Source of the DNA: Collinsella aerofaciens
Lineage (GTDB): Bacteria; Actinomycetota; Coriobacteriia; Coriobacteriales; Coriobacteriaceae
Reading direction: 5' to 3'
Assembly: GCF_015554145.1 (NCBI RefSeq)
Contig: NZ_JADNHZ010000001.1
Span: 124,001 to 188,000, forward strand
Length of the DNA: 64,000 nucleotides
Within the stretch, counting starts at the first letter, position 1. Every line of letters starts with the position of its first letter. This document shows positions 46,869-55,008 of the stretch, piece by piece. The notes beneath the pieces were generated by a model. That model saw only the letters and a list, made by a program, of their open reading frames with translations, searched no databases and had not been told where the DNA came from. The position numbers and the translations under genes are program-made.

Positions 46869-47858
46869 TTGAAAACTGTTCATGTTGCCGCTGGGATCAT
46901 TCGCAAGGAAGGATCCGACGAGCTGCTTGCCGTGCAGCGCGGCTACGGCGACATGCAGGGACTTTGGGAATTCCCAGGCGGCAAGCTCATGCGCGGCGAG
47001 ACGCCCGAAGACGCCGTGCGCCGCGAGCTCATGGAAGAGCTGCAGGTGAAGGTCACCAACCTGCGTGACTTCTACACCGTTGAGTACGACTACCCCGATT
47101 TCCATCTCTCCATGGAGTGCTACTACTGCTCGCTCGCCGATGAATCCGATGAGCCCCAGAAGCACGACCGCCAGCTCGATATCCGCTGGATTCCGCGCAC
47201 CTCGCTTGCCACGGTGGAATGGATGCCCGCCGACAAAGGGCTTATCGATGCTCTGATTGAGTTGAAGGAAGACCGGCTTGAGGCCAATGGCGCTGCCAAC
47301 GACGCCGAGGCCGCCACGACCGAACACCCCGCCGCCAAACCAAAGCGCGCACCTAAGCGCCGTAGCAAAAAACGCCCCAAGCCAGGTCTGCTCGACGGCA
47401 TCGATACCTCGGACCTTTCCGCCGACGAGCGTGAACTGGTGCGCCGTCGCGCCGCCATCAAAAAGTCCATGAAGGGCAACAAGCGCGCCAACACCAAGCC
47501 CGAGCTGCTCGTTCGCCAGCGCCTGCGCGCCGCGGGCCTTACGGGCTATCGCTTGGAATGGAAGGTTCCCGGCAAGCCCGACATCGCCTTCCCCGGCCGC
47601 AAGATCGCCATCTTTGTCAATGGTTGCTTTTGGCATCGCTGCCCTAAGTGCAATCCGAGCCAGCCAAAGCGCAATGTTGAGTTTTGGGAGGCAAAGTTCC
47701 GTCGCAACGTCGAGCGCGACCGCGCTGCCGTGGCTGCACTCACTCAAATGGGCTGGACGCCCATAACCATCTGGGAATGCGAGCTCAAAAAAGACCGCAT
47801 CGACGCCACGATGGAAAGGGTCATCGAGCAGGTGCGCGCCGCAGAGTCGCAGCGCTAA
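46869..47858 (+). CDS. NUDIX hydrolase fused to a Vsr-type mismatch endonuclease
   Basis: A 329-residue two-domain repair protein. Residues 1-130 are a NUDIX (MutT-like) hydrolase with the box GGKLMRGETPEDAVRRELMEEL (G-x5-E-x7-REUXEE pattern). A basic, Ala/Pro-rich linker follows (about 140-190, PKRAPKRRSKKRPK). Residues 200-325 match Vsr very-short-patch repair endonuclease: NTKPELLVRQRLRAAG, GKPDIAFPGRKIAIFVNGCFWHRCPKC (catalytic Asp, zinc Cys/His) and WECELKK. The TTG start at 46869 has AGAGGA upstream; no ATG lies nearby in frame. No Dcm-type methylase is adjacent. The fusion joins nucleotide-pool cleaning and nicking at mismatches. Confidence 0.9.
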   Translation: MKTVHVAAGIIRKEGSDELLAVQRGYGDMQGLWEFPGGKLMRGETPEDAVRRELMEELQVKVTNLRDFYTVEYDYPDFHLSMECYYCSLADESDEPQKHDRQLDIRWIPRTSLATVEWMPADKGLIDALIELKEDRLEANGAANDAEAATTEHPAAKPKRAPKRRSKKRPKPGLLDGIDTSDLSADERELVRRRAAIKKSMKGNKRANTKPELLVRQRLRAAGLTGYRLEWKVPGKPDIAFPGRKIAIFVNGCFWHRCPKCNPSQPKRNVEFWEAKFRRNVERDRAAVAALTQMGWTPITIWECELKKDRIDATMERVIEQVRAAESQR

Positions 47859-47939
47859 CAGCGAGCATTCACACGCTCCGCACGTCCGCGCCACATCCAC
47901 GTCACAAACCTTAGAAAGCCCTTAAGCTCAAAACCTTTC

Positions 47940-47996
47940 AAGAGTGTTACTCGATACCTCTGACCTGCAGTTTCATCGTAACACCAAACCAGGTTA
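47940..47996. repeat. degraded P2-like palindrome
   Basis: GTGTTAC / GTAACAC arms (47944-47950 / 47970-47976) with CTCTGACCTGCAGTTTCATC between, close to the P2 tip CTGACCTGCGGTTTTATTG. The rest of the spacer to 48111 holds a GCACGGG / CCCGTGC hairpin (48037-48074) and nothing else clear. Confidence 0.45.
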
Positions 47997-48111
47997 AGCC
48001 TTTCTTTAGCGCTTCTTTGCGGCAGCCGCGTCATAATACAGCCAACGCACGGGACCTAGCAGCACACCCCGTGCGCAACCTTTTGGTGGACATCGAGGAG
48101 GCCGCATAAGC

Positions 48112-48321
48112 ATGCATTCTTCCAATGACGCAGCACAGCAGCCATCCCTAACACATGCAAACCTTTTCTCCTTCCCCCCGACACAGAGAAACGGCCTCCT
48201 CGACTCCCCAACCTCACAGCAAAAGCGCTCAGCCGATCAGAGCCTCAACCTGCGAGCATCCTTCGAAAAGCTCCAAGCATCCCTAGACAAGGCGTTCCCC
48301 GAACAGGCAAGAGCAATCTAA
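48112..48321 (+). CDS. possible small protein (69 aa)
   Basis: A 69-residue hydrophilic frame with Ser, Gln and Asn-rich first half and a helical C-terminus (LRASFEKLQASLDKAFPEQA). GAGGAGG lies about 12 bases before the ATG, somewhat far. It lies just upstream of an AraC regulator gene on the same strand. No family recognised; it could be a leader peptide or a chance frame. Confidence 0.4.
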   Translation: MHSSNDAAQQPSLTHANLFSFPPTQRNGLLDSPTSQQKRSADQSLNLRASFEKLQASLDKAFPEQARAI

Positions 48322-48346
48322 GCCCATCGCGCTTTATACTGATGTC

Positions 48347-49285
48347 ATGCGAAACATGGATCACATAGAATTGCACCGCGGAGGACGCGAGGAAGCGTTT
48401 CCCGAGACCGCCGAAGACTGGCCCTATATTGCCGAACGCGCAGAATTCGCTCGCTATCCGGGCAATTCCGTCCCCTGGCACTGGCATTCCGAAGTTGAGC
48501 TTTTCTACATGGAGCAGGGAGCGATTGACTATCGAACGCACGCGGCTCATGAGCACGTACGCTTTGAGGAAGGGTCCGCCGGCTTTATCAACGGCGGCGT
48601 TTTGCACAGCACGCTGCAATCACCCAATTCGGCGCCAGCCATTCAAATGCTGCATATCTTTCAGCCGTCGATGCTCGGCGATCCCGCGGGACGTCTCCAA
48701 AAGCGCTACATCAACCCATTGCTTCAATGTCGAGGCGTCGATGTGCTCAAATGGTCGCCCACCAATCCCGACGATATGCCCTTTATCGATTTGCTGAAGA
48801 GCTCCTTTAGCCACGACCTTCAACAGCCGCAGAACGAGATGGCGCTTCGAAATAGTTTGTCAGAGCTCTGGATTCAGATTAACGCCAAGACCGAACCGCT
48901 CTTTTCTTCCGACGGCGCCTCTTGGATGACCAGCCGCGACGTACAGTTCAAGGCAATCCTGGACTTTATCCGCGCAAACTATGCAGCCGCTATAGATGTG
49001 CCCCAGATGGCATCTGCAGCCGGCGTAAGCGAAAGAGAGTGTTACCGCATTATCGAAACTTGTGCAGGAACGACCCCGGCGGCATATCTACGCGCATACC
49101 GCATAAACCGTGCTTGCGAACTTTTGGCACACACCACGCGAACGGTACAGACAGTCGCGCGCCAATGCGGATTTATAACAGCAAGCCATCTTGGCCAGGT
49201 ATTTAAAGAACAAATGGGGTGCACTCCTTCGAGCTATCGAGCAGCGAGGCAGAATCTCGATAGCACCAGACAGAAATCCCGCTAG
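48347..49285 (+). CDS. AraC-family regulator with cupin sensor
   Basis: A 312-residue regulator. Residues 25-120 form an AraC-type cupin (PGNSVPWHWHSEVELFYMEQGAI, with paired His), and residues 205-300 contain the two HTH motifs (IDVPQMASAAGVSERECYRIIETCAGTTPAAYLRAYRINRACELL and the second, VARQCGFITASHLGQVFKEQMG, in outline). The ATG at 48347 or 48356 may start it. It precedes a HAD phosphatase gene on the same strand by 56 bp; no sugar operon is adjacent, so its effector is unknown. Confidence 0.9.
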   Translation: MRNMDHIELHRGGREEAFPETAEDWPYIAERAEFARYPGNSVPWHWHSEVELFYMEQGAIDYRTHAAHEHVRFEEGSAGFINGGVLHSTLQSPNSAPAIQMLHIFQPSMLGDPAGRLQKRYINPLLQCRGVDVLKWSPTNPDDMPFIDLLKSSFSHDLQQPQNEMALRNSLSELWIQINAKTEPLFSSDGASWMTSRDVQFKAILDFIRANYAAAIDVPQMASAAGVSERECYRIIETCAGTTPAAYLRAYRINRACELLAHTTRTVQTVARQCGFITASHLGQVFKEQMGCTPSSYRAARQNLDSTRQKSR

Positions 49286-49341
49286 CCCTTCTTCTGTCAC
49301 TGCATCAAACTTGCAGGCAAACAACAGAGAGGAGCAATCAT

Positions 49342-49965
49342 ATGAAGCACTTTGACCATATCGTATTTGACGTTGATGGGACATTGGCAGATACAGAAGA
49401 AAGCGTTCTGTCATCGCTTGTCCAGATTGTCCAAGAAGAGACCAGCAAAACGCTTCCCCGACACGAGCTTGACTTTGCCCTCGGCATACCCGGCAAGGAT
49501 GCCCTTGAGAAACTTGGGATCTACTCGCAGGCAACGTTGGATCGCTGGTGCCAAGTTGCCGCCAGCTTTAAAAGCACCATCAGCGTGTTTCCAGGTTTGC
49601 TTGAAGTCATCGCAACACTCGCCGATAGCGGCTGCAAACTTGGCATCGTCTCCTCACGTGCGCGCGACGAATACGCAAAAGAAATTGCACCCCTTGGTTT
49701 CGATAAGTATTTTGAGCACATCATCCTTGTCGAAGACACAACCGAACATAAACCCGCACCCGCACCCATGCTCGAATATCTCCGACGTGCGGGCGCGAAT
49801 CCTGGCAACGTCGTCTACGTTGGCGACACCGTCTACGACGAACAATGCGCAACTTCAGCAGGGGTCAGTTTTGCCCGAGCAGCATGGGGATCACACCAAG
49901 ATATCCCAAACGCCACCTACAACCTCAAAACCCCCAACGACCTACTAACCCTAACAACCAAATAA
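49342..49965 (+). CDS. HAD-superfamily phosphatase (phosphoglycolate phosphatase-like)
   Basis: A 207-residue HAD hydrolase with cap subclass I. Motif I FDVDGTLADTEES (nucleophile and acid Asp) is at residue 8, motif II VSSRARDEY near 108, motif III Lys in EHKPAPAPM and motif IV VGDTVYDEQCA. Length and cap region resemble Gph/PpaX/YjjG-like enzymes acting on small phosphates. AGAGGAG precedes the ATG. AT content is a little higher than in neighbours. It converges on the aldolase gene, with a duplicated P1 region between. Confidence 0.92.
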   Translation: MKHFDHIVFDVDGTLADTEESVLSSLVQIVQEETSKTLPRHELDFALGIPGKDALEKLGIYSQATLDRWCQVAASFKSTISVFPGLLEVIATLADSGCKLGIVSSRARDEYAKEIAPLGFDKYFEHIILVEDTTEHKPAPAPMLEYLRRAGANPGNVVYVGDTVYDEQCATSAGVSFARAAWGSHQDIPNATYNLKTPNDLLTLTTK

Positions 49966-49980
49966 CCCACGCGTCCCACC

Positions 49981-50092
49981 CTTTCAGCCCCAACACCACA
50001 AGGGCGATTGAGCAGGACGGTTTGGGCGGGTCCCCGTACTTAGTTTCCAAAATCATTCCGCAGCGCGAAGGCTTCTTATTATTTTCAGACCT
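49981..50092 (+). repeat. partial tandem duplicate of the left half of P1 copy C
   Basis: TTTCAGCCCCAACACCACAAGGGCGA at 49982 and TTTCAGACCTAACGCCACAAGGGCGA at 50083 (compared in pieces) begin two related segments; each leads to a CTTAGTTT/CTCC..AATC arm and ATTCCGCAG or TTTCCGCAG. In the first segment the element stops after GCGAAGGCTTCTT (50065-50080), so it has no right half. Confidence 0.65.
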
Positions 50093-50126
50093 AACGCCAC
50101 AAGGGCGACGACCTCGAGTAGGTCAA

Positions 50127-50257
50127 CCTGGGAGGGACGAGGGCTTAGTTCTCCAATCTTTCCGCAGGGGGCAAAAAGCCTCGCCGCACGAAGTGCGCAG
50201 CGAGGCTTTTTGCATGCCCGAGGACGATTGGGGAACTAAGCCCTCATCCCTCCCCGG
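50127..50257 (+). repeat. P1 nested palindrome, copy C
   Basis: 32-bp outer arms (50127-50158 / 50226-50257, three wobble-type differences), junction TTTCCGCAG, perfect 14-bp inner stem GCAAAAAGCCTCGC (50171-50184 / 50200-50213), tip CGCACGAAGTGCGCA and 3' junction AT-GCC-CGAGGACG. It ends 30 bp from the aldolase stop. Confidence 0.9.
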
Positions 50258-50287
50258 GATCTATTTTGAGTCGGAGTACCCTTGCTG

Positions 50288-51145
50288 TTACTCTGCTTTG
50301 CCCACAGAGTTGAGGTTGGTCATACGGATCTTAACCAGTTCGGTGATCTCACGCATGCCCTCCTTGGCCGGCTTCTTGGGATCGAAGCAGGCGGGGTTCT
50401 CGGCCATGTAGGCCATGAAGCCCTTGGTGTAGGCCTGACGCAGCTCGGTGGCGTAGTTGACCTTGCAGATACCGTTCTTCACAGCCTCGGCAACCTGCTC
50501 ATCGGGCACACCAGAGGTGCCGTGCAGAACCAGCGGTACGTCGACGGCGTCGCGGATGGCCTTGACCACGGACTGCTCGATGTGAGGATCGCTCGTATAC
50601 ACGCCGTGGCTGGTGCCAACGCCAATGGCCAGCGAGGTGCATCCAGTGCGCTCGACGAACTCCTTGGCCTCGGCCGGATCGGTGTAGGGGCTCTCGCCCT
50701 CAACCGCGGGACCGTCGTCCTCCTTGCCGCCAACCTTACCGAGCTCAGCCTCGACGGGCACGCCCATGGCGCGGCCAGCATCGGCGACGGACTTGGTCAG
50801 AGCGATGTTGTCCTCGAAAGACTCGTGCGAACCGTCGATCATAACGGAGGTGTAGCCCGTGCGGAAAGCCTGCATGCAGCGGTCATAGCCATCGCCGTGA
50901 TCGAGGTGCAGGGCGACGGGCACGGAAGCGCGCTCGGCAGCGGCCTTGACCATGCCGTAGAAGTAATCCAGGCCAGCGGTCTTGATGGTGCCCGGGGTGG
51001 TCTGCATGATGACGGGGGACTTGGTCTCCTCGGCAGCAGCCAGAACGGCCATAACGAACTCGAGGTTCTCGACGTTGAACGCGCCAACGGCGTAGTGGCC
51101 GGCCTGGGCGTCCTTGAGCATCTTTTCGGTGGTAACAAGTGCCAT
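50288..51145 (-). CDS. class II fructose/tagatose-bisphosphate aldolase
   Basis: A 285-residue zinc aldolase cleaving a ketose-1,6-bisphosphate to glyceraldehyde-3-phosphate and dihydroxyacetone phosphate. Zinc ligands are in ALHLDHGDGY, VEAELGKVGG, GTSHGVY and LHGTSGVP, with NYATELRQAY late. Size and sequence fit the GatY/KbaY/short Fba group. The neighbourhood has lacA, lacB, lacC but no class I LacD, so this enzyme may serve as tagatose-1,6-bisphosphate aldolase as well as in glycolysis. GGAG precedes the ATG at 51145. Divergent from the DeoR regulator gene. Confidence 0.93.
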   Translation of the reverse strand: MALVTTEKMLKDAQAGHYAVGAFNVENLEFVMAVLAAAEETKSPVIMQTTPGTIKTAGLDYFYGMVKAAAERASVPVALHLDHGDGYDRCMQAFRTGYTSVMIDGSHESFEDNIALTKSVADAGRAMGVPVEAELGKVGGKEDDGPAVEGESPYTDPAEAKEFVERTGCTSLAIGVGTSHGVYTSDPHIEQSVVKAIRDAVDVPLVLHGTSGVPDEQVAEAVKNGICKVNYATELRQAYTKGFMAYMAENPACFDPKKPAKEGMREITELVKIRMTNLNSVGKAE

Positions 51146-51336
51146 GAGCGTTTGCTCCTCTCCATCGCCCGCATCTGGACATCGGGCGTACGTGTCCGCA
51201 AGGCGTTTTACCTTGCGTTTTGCTGCGTTCATTGTATGAAATTCAGCGGGTATGCATGTGCGAGATATTGTCATCGCGCGAGGTCCAACCTTCATTTTTG
51301 AAAAGCAAACGGAAGGGGTCGAACCCGAGCGTGCGT

Positions 51337-51350
51337 GTTCGAAATTGAGT
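51337..51350. promoter_or_regulatory. half-site resembling the lac operator, aldolase/deoR promoter region
   Basis: TGTTCGAAATTGAG matches the TGTTCGA(A/T)ATTG half of the sites upstream of lacA and lacF (opposite strand notation). It lies between the divergent aldolase and deoR genes. Confidence 0.4.
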
Positions 51351-51479
51351 TTTGAGCCTTGATCATCTTTCTTTTATAGAAAAAGTAAGTAATCGAAAGG
51401 TGTTTTCTTACTCAAAAAGAAAATGAACGAAAATAGACTCAACACAATTCCTACAAATTTAGCCGAGAATGGAGCAGAT

Positions 51480-52283
51480 ATGGCCCACGCAACAACCCGA
51501 GCTTTCGCCGACGAGCGTCGTTCCGCCATCATGGAGATGCTCGAACATAACGCCTCTGTGCAGGTGGCAGAAATCGCCCAGACCTTTGGCGTATCCTCCG
51601 TCACCGCCCGCGCCGACCTGGACGCGCTAGCCGAGTCCGGCAAGTTGCGCCGCACGCACGGCGGCGCCGTGTCGCTCCAGAAGCGACTGACCGTATCCAC
51701 CCAGGATCGCCGTATCAACGTCAATGTCGCCGCCAAGCAGGCCATCGCGCAAAGCGCCATCGAACTCGTCAGCGACGGTGACACCCTGCTCGTCGACTCG
51801 GGCACCACCGCGCTCGAATTTGTCCGCCTGCTCGACCAGCGCGACGGCATCACCGTCATCACGGCCGACATCACCATCGCCGATTATATCGACGAGAGCA
51901 TGCCCTCGGTCGATGTCGTCATGCTGGGCGGAGCACTGCGCAAAGGTCATCGTTATTTGTACGGTCCGCTCACCATGCAGGCGCTCCAAATAATCCATGC
52001 CGATCTGGCCGTCATGTGCCCCGGCGCTTTTGTCCCCCGTTGCGGCTTTACGACCGACTTTCCCCAGATGGCCGAGACCAAAACGGCCATGATCGCCGCA
52101 GCCCATCAAAGCGTCGCCCTCATGGACGCCAGCAAGGTTTACGGACGCGGCATGTACCGTTTTGCTGAGCTTGCCGACGTCGGCACCATCGTGATGGACC
52201 GTGACCCCGATCATGCCGTCGCCACCTCAATCGCCGAGATCGTCGACAACGCCCGCCCAAATCTCGTCATCGCCGGCGCTTAA
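51480..52283 (+). CDS. DeoR-family transcriptional regulator (LacR/FruR-like)
   Basis: A 267-residue regulator. The N-terminal HTH is RRSAIMEMLEHNASVQVAEIAQTFGVSSVTARADLDALAESGKLRRTHGGA, and the sugar-phosphate sensing domain follows with DTLLVDSGTTALEFVRLL and a Lys in DASKVYGRGMYRFA. DeoR proteins of this type respond to phosphorylated sugars such as tagatose-6-phosphate or fructose-1-phosphate. The ATG at 51480 has GGAG upstream and gives the normal length; an earlier ATG at 51423 lacks one. It is divergent from the aldolase gene and is the best candidate regulator of the lac genes at 58-63 kb. Confidence 0.92.
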   Translation: MAHATTRAFADERRSAIMEMLEHNASVQVAEIAQTFGVSSVTARADLDALAESGKLRRTHGGAVSLQKRLTVSTQDRRINVNVAAKQAIAQSAIELVSDGDTLLVDSGTTALEFVRLLDQRDGITVITADITIADYIDESMPSVDVVMLGGALRKGHRYLYGPLTMQALQIIHADLAVMCPGAFVPRCGFTTDFPQMAETKTAMIAAAHQSVALMDASKVYGRGMYRFAELADVGTIVMDRDPDHAVATSIAEIVDNARPNLVIAGA

Positions 52284-52287
52284 ACAA

Positions 52288-52326
52288 AAACCACCACAAA
52301 GGTGCCTGTCCCCTTTGTGGTGGTTT
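52288..52326 (-). repeat. P3 hairpin between deoR and the flavodiiron gene, terminator-like
   Basis: Perfect 13-bp arms AAACCACCACAAA / TTTGTGGTGGTTT around a loop of exactly 13 nt, GGGGACAGGCACC on the minus strand, followed there by TTGTTT. It lies 24 bp beyond the flavodiiron protein stop and is also a terminator candidate for it. A right-arm remnant (CCCCTTTGTGGTGGTTTG) occurs at 35617-35634. Confidence 0.8.
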
Positions 52327-52349
52327 GAGCGTTAAAAGTGAGCGTATCG

Positions 52350-53510
52350 CTACTTGGAGAGCTCGTCAGCGAGGGCCTCGATCTGAGCGCGCGAGGCGTC
52401 GTTGAGCGAACCCAGGACAGTCACCTTGTTCTCCGTCAGGGTGATGTCCTTCATGCCCTCGAGCTCCTTGGTCATAACCTTAGCGGCGGCAGGTGCCCAA
52501 GAGCCGGCCTCAACGAGCGCCACGGTACGGTTCTGGTAGGCATGCTCGGCGAGCGTATGGATAAAGGTGCTCATAAACGGGAAGATCTCGCCCTGATAGG
52601 TGATGGAAGCGAGCACCAGACGGTCATAGCGGAACGCGTCCTCAACGGCCTCGGCCATGTCGTCGCGAGCCAGGTCAAAGACGGAGACCTTCTGGCCGCG
52701 AGCCTCGAGCGCTGCGGCGAGCTCCTCGACGGCGGCCTTCAGGTGGCCATAGACGCTCGCGTAGGCAATGGTGATGCCCTCGTCCTCGGGCTGATAGCTC
52801 GACCAGATGTTGTAGGTGTCGAGGTAGTAGCCCAGGTTCTCGGTCAGCACGGGGCCGTGGAGCGGGCAGATGATCTGGATGTCCAGGTCGGCGGCCTTCT
52901 TGAGCACGGCCTGCACGAACTTGCCGAACTTGCCGACGATGCCAAAGTAGTAGCGGCGCGCCTCGCAGGCCCACCCTTCCGGATCCTCGATGTCATTGGC
53001 ACCAAACTTGCCAAAGCCGTCGGCACTAAAGAGCACCTTGTCGGTGGCCTCGTAAGAGAACAGCACCTCGGGCCAGTGAACGTTGGGGGCGCCGACAAAC
53101 GTCAGGCTGTGGCCGCCCAGGTCGAGCACGTCGCCCTCTTTGACGACCATCTTGCGCTCGGGATAATCGGTGCCAAAGTAGTTGACCATCATGCGGAAGG
53201 CGCCCATGCTGGCCACAATCTGTGCCTGGGGATAGCGCTCCATAAAGGCGGCGAGGCCGGCGGAGTGATCGGGCTCCATGTGATGGATGACCAGGTAGTC
53301 GGGCGTGCGGCCGTCGAGCACGGCCTCGAGGTTGCCGAGCCACTCGTCGACAAAACCGCCATCGACCGAATCGGCGACAGCGATCTTCTCGCCCAAGATA
53401 ACGTAGCTGTTGTATGCCATACCGTTCTCGGACACATCGTACTGGCCCTCGAACAGGTCAATGTCGTGATCGTCAACGCCAATGTAGCGGATATCCTTGG
53501 TGATCTCCAT
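52350..53510 (-). CDS. flavodiiron protein (A-type flavoprotein)
   Basis: A 386-residue enzyme that reduces oxygen to water or nitric oxide to nitrous oxide, protecting anaerobes. The metallo-beta-lactamase-like domain carries the diiron ligands in HHMEPDH (H-x-E-x-D-H) near residue 79, further ligands around NVHWPE and FSADGFGKFG, and CPLHGPVL. The flavodoxin domain (about 250-386) begins with ITIAYASVYGHLKAA. There is no rubredoxin domain, so a separate electron donor is needed. GGAGG precedes the ATG at 53510. Length is normal for class A. Confidence 0.95.
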   Translation of the reverse strand: MEITKDIRYIGVDDHDIDLFEGQYDVSENGMAYNSYVILGEKIAVADSVDGGFVDEWLGNLEAVLDGRTPDYLVIHHMEPDHSAGLAAFMERYPQAQIVASMGAFRMMVNYFGTDYPERKMVVKEGDVLDLGGHSLTFVGAPNVHWPEVLFSYEATDKVLFSADGFGKFGANDIEDPEGWACEARRYYFGIVGKFGKFVQAVLKKAADLDIQIICPLHGPVLTENLGYYLDTYNIWSSYQPEDEGITIAYASVYGHLKAAVEELAAALEARGQKVSVFDLARDDMAEAVEDAFRYDRLVLASITYQGEIFPFMSTFIHTLAEHAYQNRTVALVEAGSWAPAAAKVMTKELEGMKDITLTENKVTVLGSLNDASRAQIEALADELSK

Positions 53511-53639
53511 CAGGCAAAGCCTCCTAGATAGACAAATGAACCCGTCTATCATAGCACTCGCCCGCATCCCAACAGCTATCTGCCGGCATCCTTACCGATT
53601 GTTATTGAAATGCGATAAATCGCCGTTTACCAGCACAAA

Positions 53640-54671
53640 CTATGAGCGCGGTATCGCCGTGCTATGTCGAATGATGAGCTGACCGGGAATGCGAATGGCG
53701 ACGGGTCTGTCCGATGCCCCCGCCTCGGGAACCGCATGCTCAAACACCTCGCGTCCGCGCTGATGCAAATCGAATCGGACAGTCGTGAGCTCGTTATGTG
53801 CGACAAAGTCGTCGAGCGAGTCATCAACGCCCACCACGCTCACGTCCTCGGGCACGCACAAGCCGCTATCGCGCAGCGCGGCGATGGCGCCGTTTGCCAT
53901 TTGGTCGTTTGCCGCATAAATCGCCGTCATGGTGCGGTCGTGCTCAGCCAGGTACCGAGCGGCCTCGTAGCCGCTGTTTGCAGACCAGTCGCCCTCGAGT
54001 GGCGCCTGCGGCTTAATGTGCTTACGCTCGAGCGCATCCTGCCAACCGGCGCGACGAAATTGCTCGTCGACCGAGAACGACGGGCCGCCGATAAAGCGAA
54101 TCTGCTCGTGTCCCAGCTCAAACAGATGATCCATGAGCAGCAGCGAGCAGCCGTAATGATCTGAGTCGACCGTGGTCACCCGCGGGTGCGCATACATGGT
54201 GACGATGACCGTACCAATACCCGGCAACGGATCGAATGTCTCAAAATCGGGCGCCATACGGCTCATGCCGATAATGATGCCGTCCACGGGCAGCGCGGCC
54301 ATGCGGCGGGTGGCTTCGGCAAGCGAAAACTCCTCGCTCTTGGACATCTCGACCAGCGTGATGGCGCAGCCGTGCTCGCGGGCCGCGCTGGCAATGCCGT
54401 CGATCATCGTCAGGTTGCCAAACTTGGTGACATCGTTGACGCACAGGCCGACCGAATGGTAACGACCATCGCGCAGCGAACGACCGGCATAACTCGGACG
54501 GAAGCCGAGCTCTTGCATAGCGGCTTGCACGCGCTGTCGCGTCTGCTCGTTGACGTTAGGAAGGCCGTTGGCAACGCGCGAGACCGTCTGCTGCGAAACA
54601 CCGGCAGCACGGGCAACGTCGGCCATGGAAACCGGGCGTGTACCCGTATCGTTGGAAGGGCGCCTTGCCAC
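53640..54671 (-). CDS. LacI-family regulator of the galactose genes
   Basis: A 343-residue repressor. The HTH is SMADVARAAGVSQQTVSRVANGLPNVNEQTRQRV, followed by the hinge GRSLRDG and a periplasmic-binding-protein-like sensor domain (VGLCVNDVTKFGNL, IYAANDQMANGAIAALRDSG, VVGVDDS). The GTG at 54671 with GAAGGTG upstream gives the normal size; longer frames run through the operators. It is divergent from galK, and three identical 13-bp sites in the shared region fit a LacI-type operator. A second LacI gene at 63379 has the same C-terminal domain. Likely effector galactose or a derivative. Confidence 0.93.
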   Translation of the reverse strand: MARRPSNDTGTRPVSMADVARAAGVSQQTVSRVANGLPNVNEQTRQRVQAAMQELGFRPSYAGRSLRDGRYHSVGLCVNDVTKFGNLTMIDGIASAAREHGCAITLVEMSKSEEFSLAEATRRMAALPVDGIIIGMSRMAPDFETFDPLPGIGTVIVTMYAHPRVTTVDSDHYGCSLLLMDHLFELGHEQIRFIGGPSFSVDEQFRRAGWQDALERKHIKPQAPLEGDWSANSGYEAARYLAEHDRTMTAIYAANDQMANGAIAALRDSGLCVPEDVSVVGVDDSLDDFVAHNELTTVRFDLHQRGREVFEHAVPEAGASDRPVAIRIPGQLIIRHSTAIPRS

Positions 54672-54763
54672 AAAATCACCTTCGCTCTTGCGAGATCTGA
54701 ATAGCGTGAGTGTTTGCTCGAGCGGAAACACACTCCGCACCGAGCCCGCTATTGTCGGACGCA

Positions 54764-54776
54764 TGTTAACGTACTC
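54764..54776 (+). promoter_or_regulatory. LacI-type operator O1
   Basis: TGTTAACGTACTC, a half of a pseudo-palindrome TGTTAAC-GTACTCA, upstream of the lacI-like gene. Identical to O2 and O3. Confidence 0.6.
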
Positions 54777-54882
54777 TACTTTTTCTATCTGCATCTCTTC
54801 TGCTTTATAAGTCCATACGGCAATACCGTTCACGGCCGAAAATCTACCGATTACCAGATTCTCAAAAAGTAACAAGCGATGT

Positions 54883-54968
54883 GTTATGAGTACGTTAACA
54901 TAGCCCGTAACGTGCGGTATCGTGAACACTTGGTTCATGCCGCTTCAAGTTGTTAACGTACTCATAAC
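54883..54968. promoter_or_regulatory. operator pair O2/O3 upstream of galK
   Basis: GTTATGAGTACGTTAACA (54883-54900) and TGTTAACGTACTCATAAC (54951-54968) are perfect 18-bp inverted copies, 68 bp between centres, lying 41 bp and more before the galK start. Looping by a tetrameric LacI-type repressor is plausible. An ACCGTTCACGG motif lies at 54825-54835. Confidence 0.7.
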
Positions 54969-55008
54969 GGCGCAAAACTCACCCTTGCGCGCCAAGGAAA
55001 GGACTCCC

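Noticed and set aside
51310-51330. tRNA-like GGTCGAACCC
   Set aside because: No cloverleaf can be drawn around it; acceptor and anticodon arms are missing.
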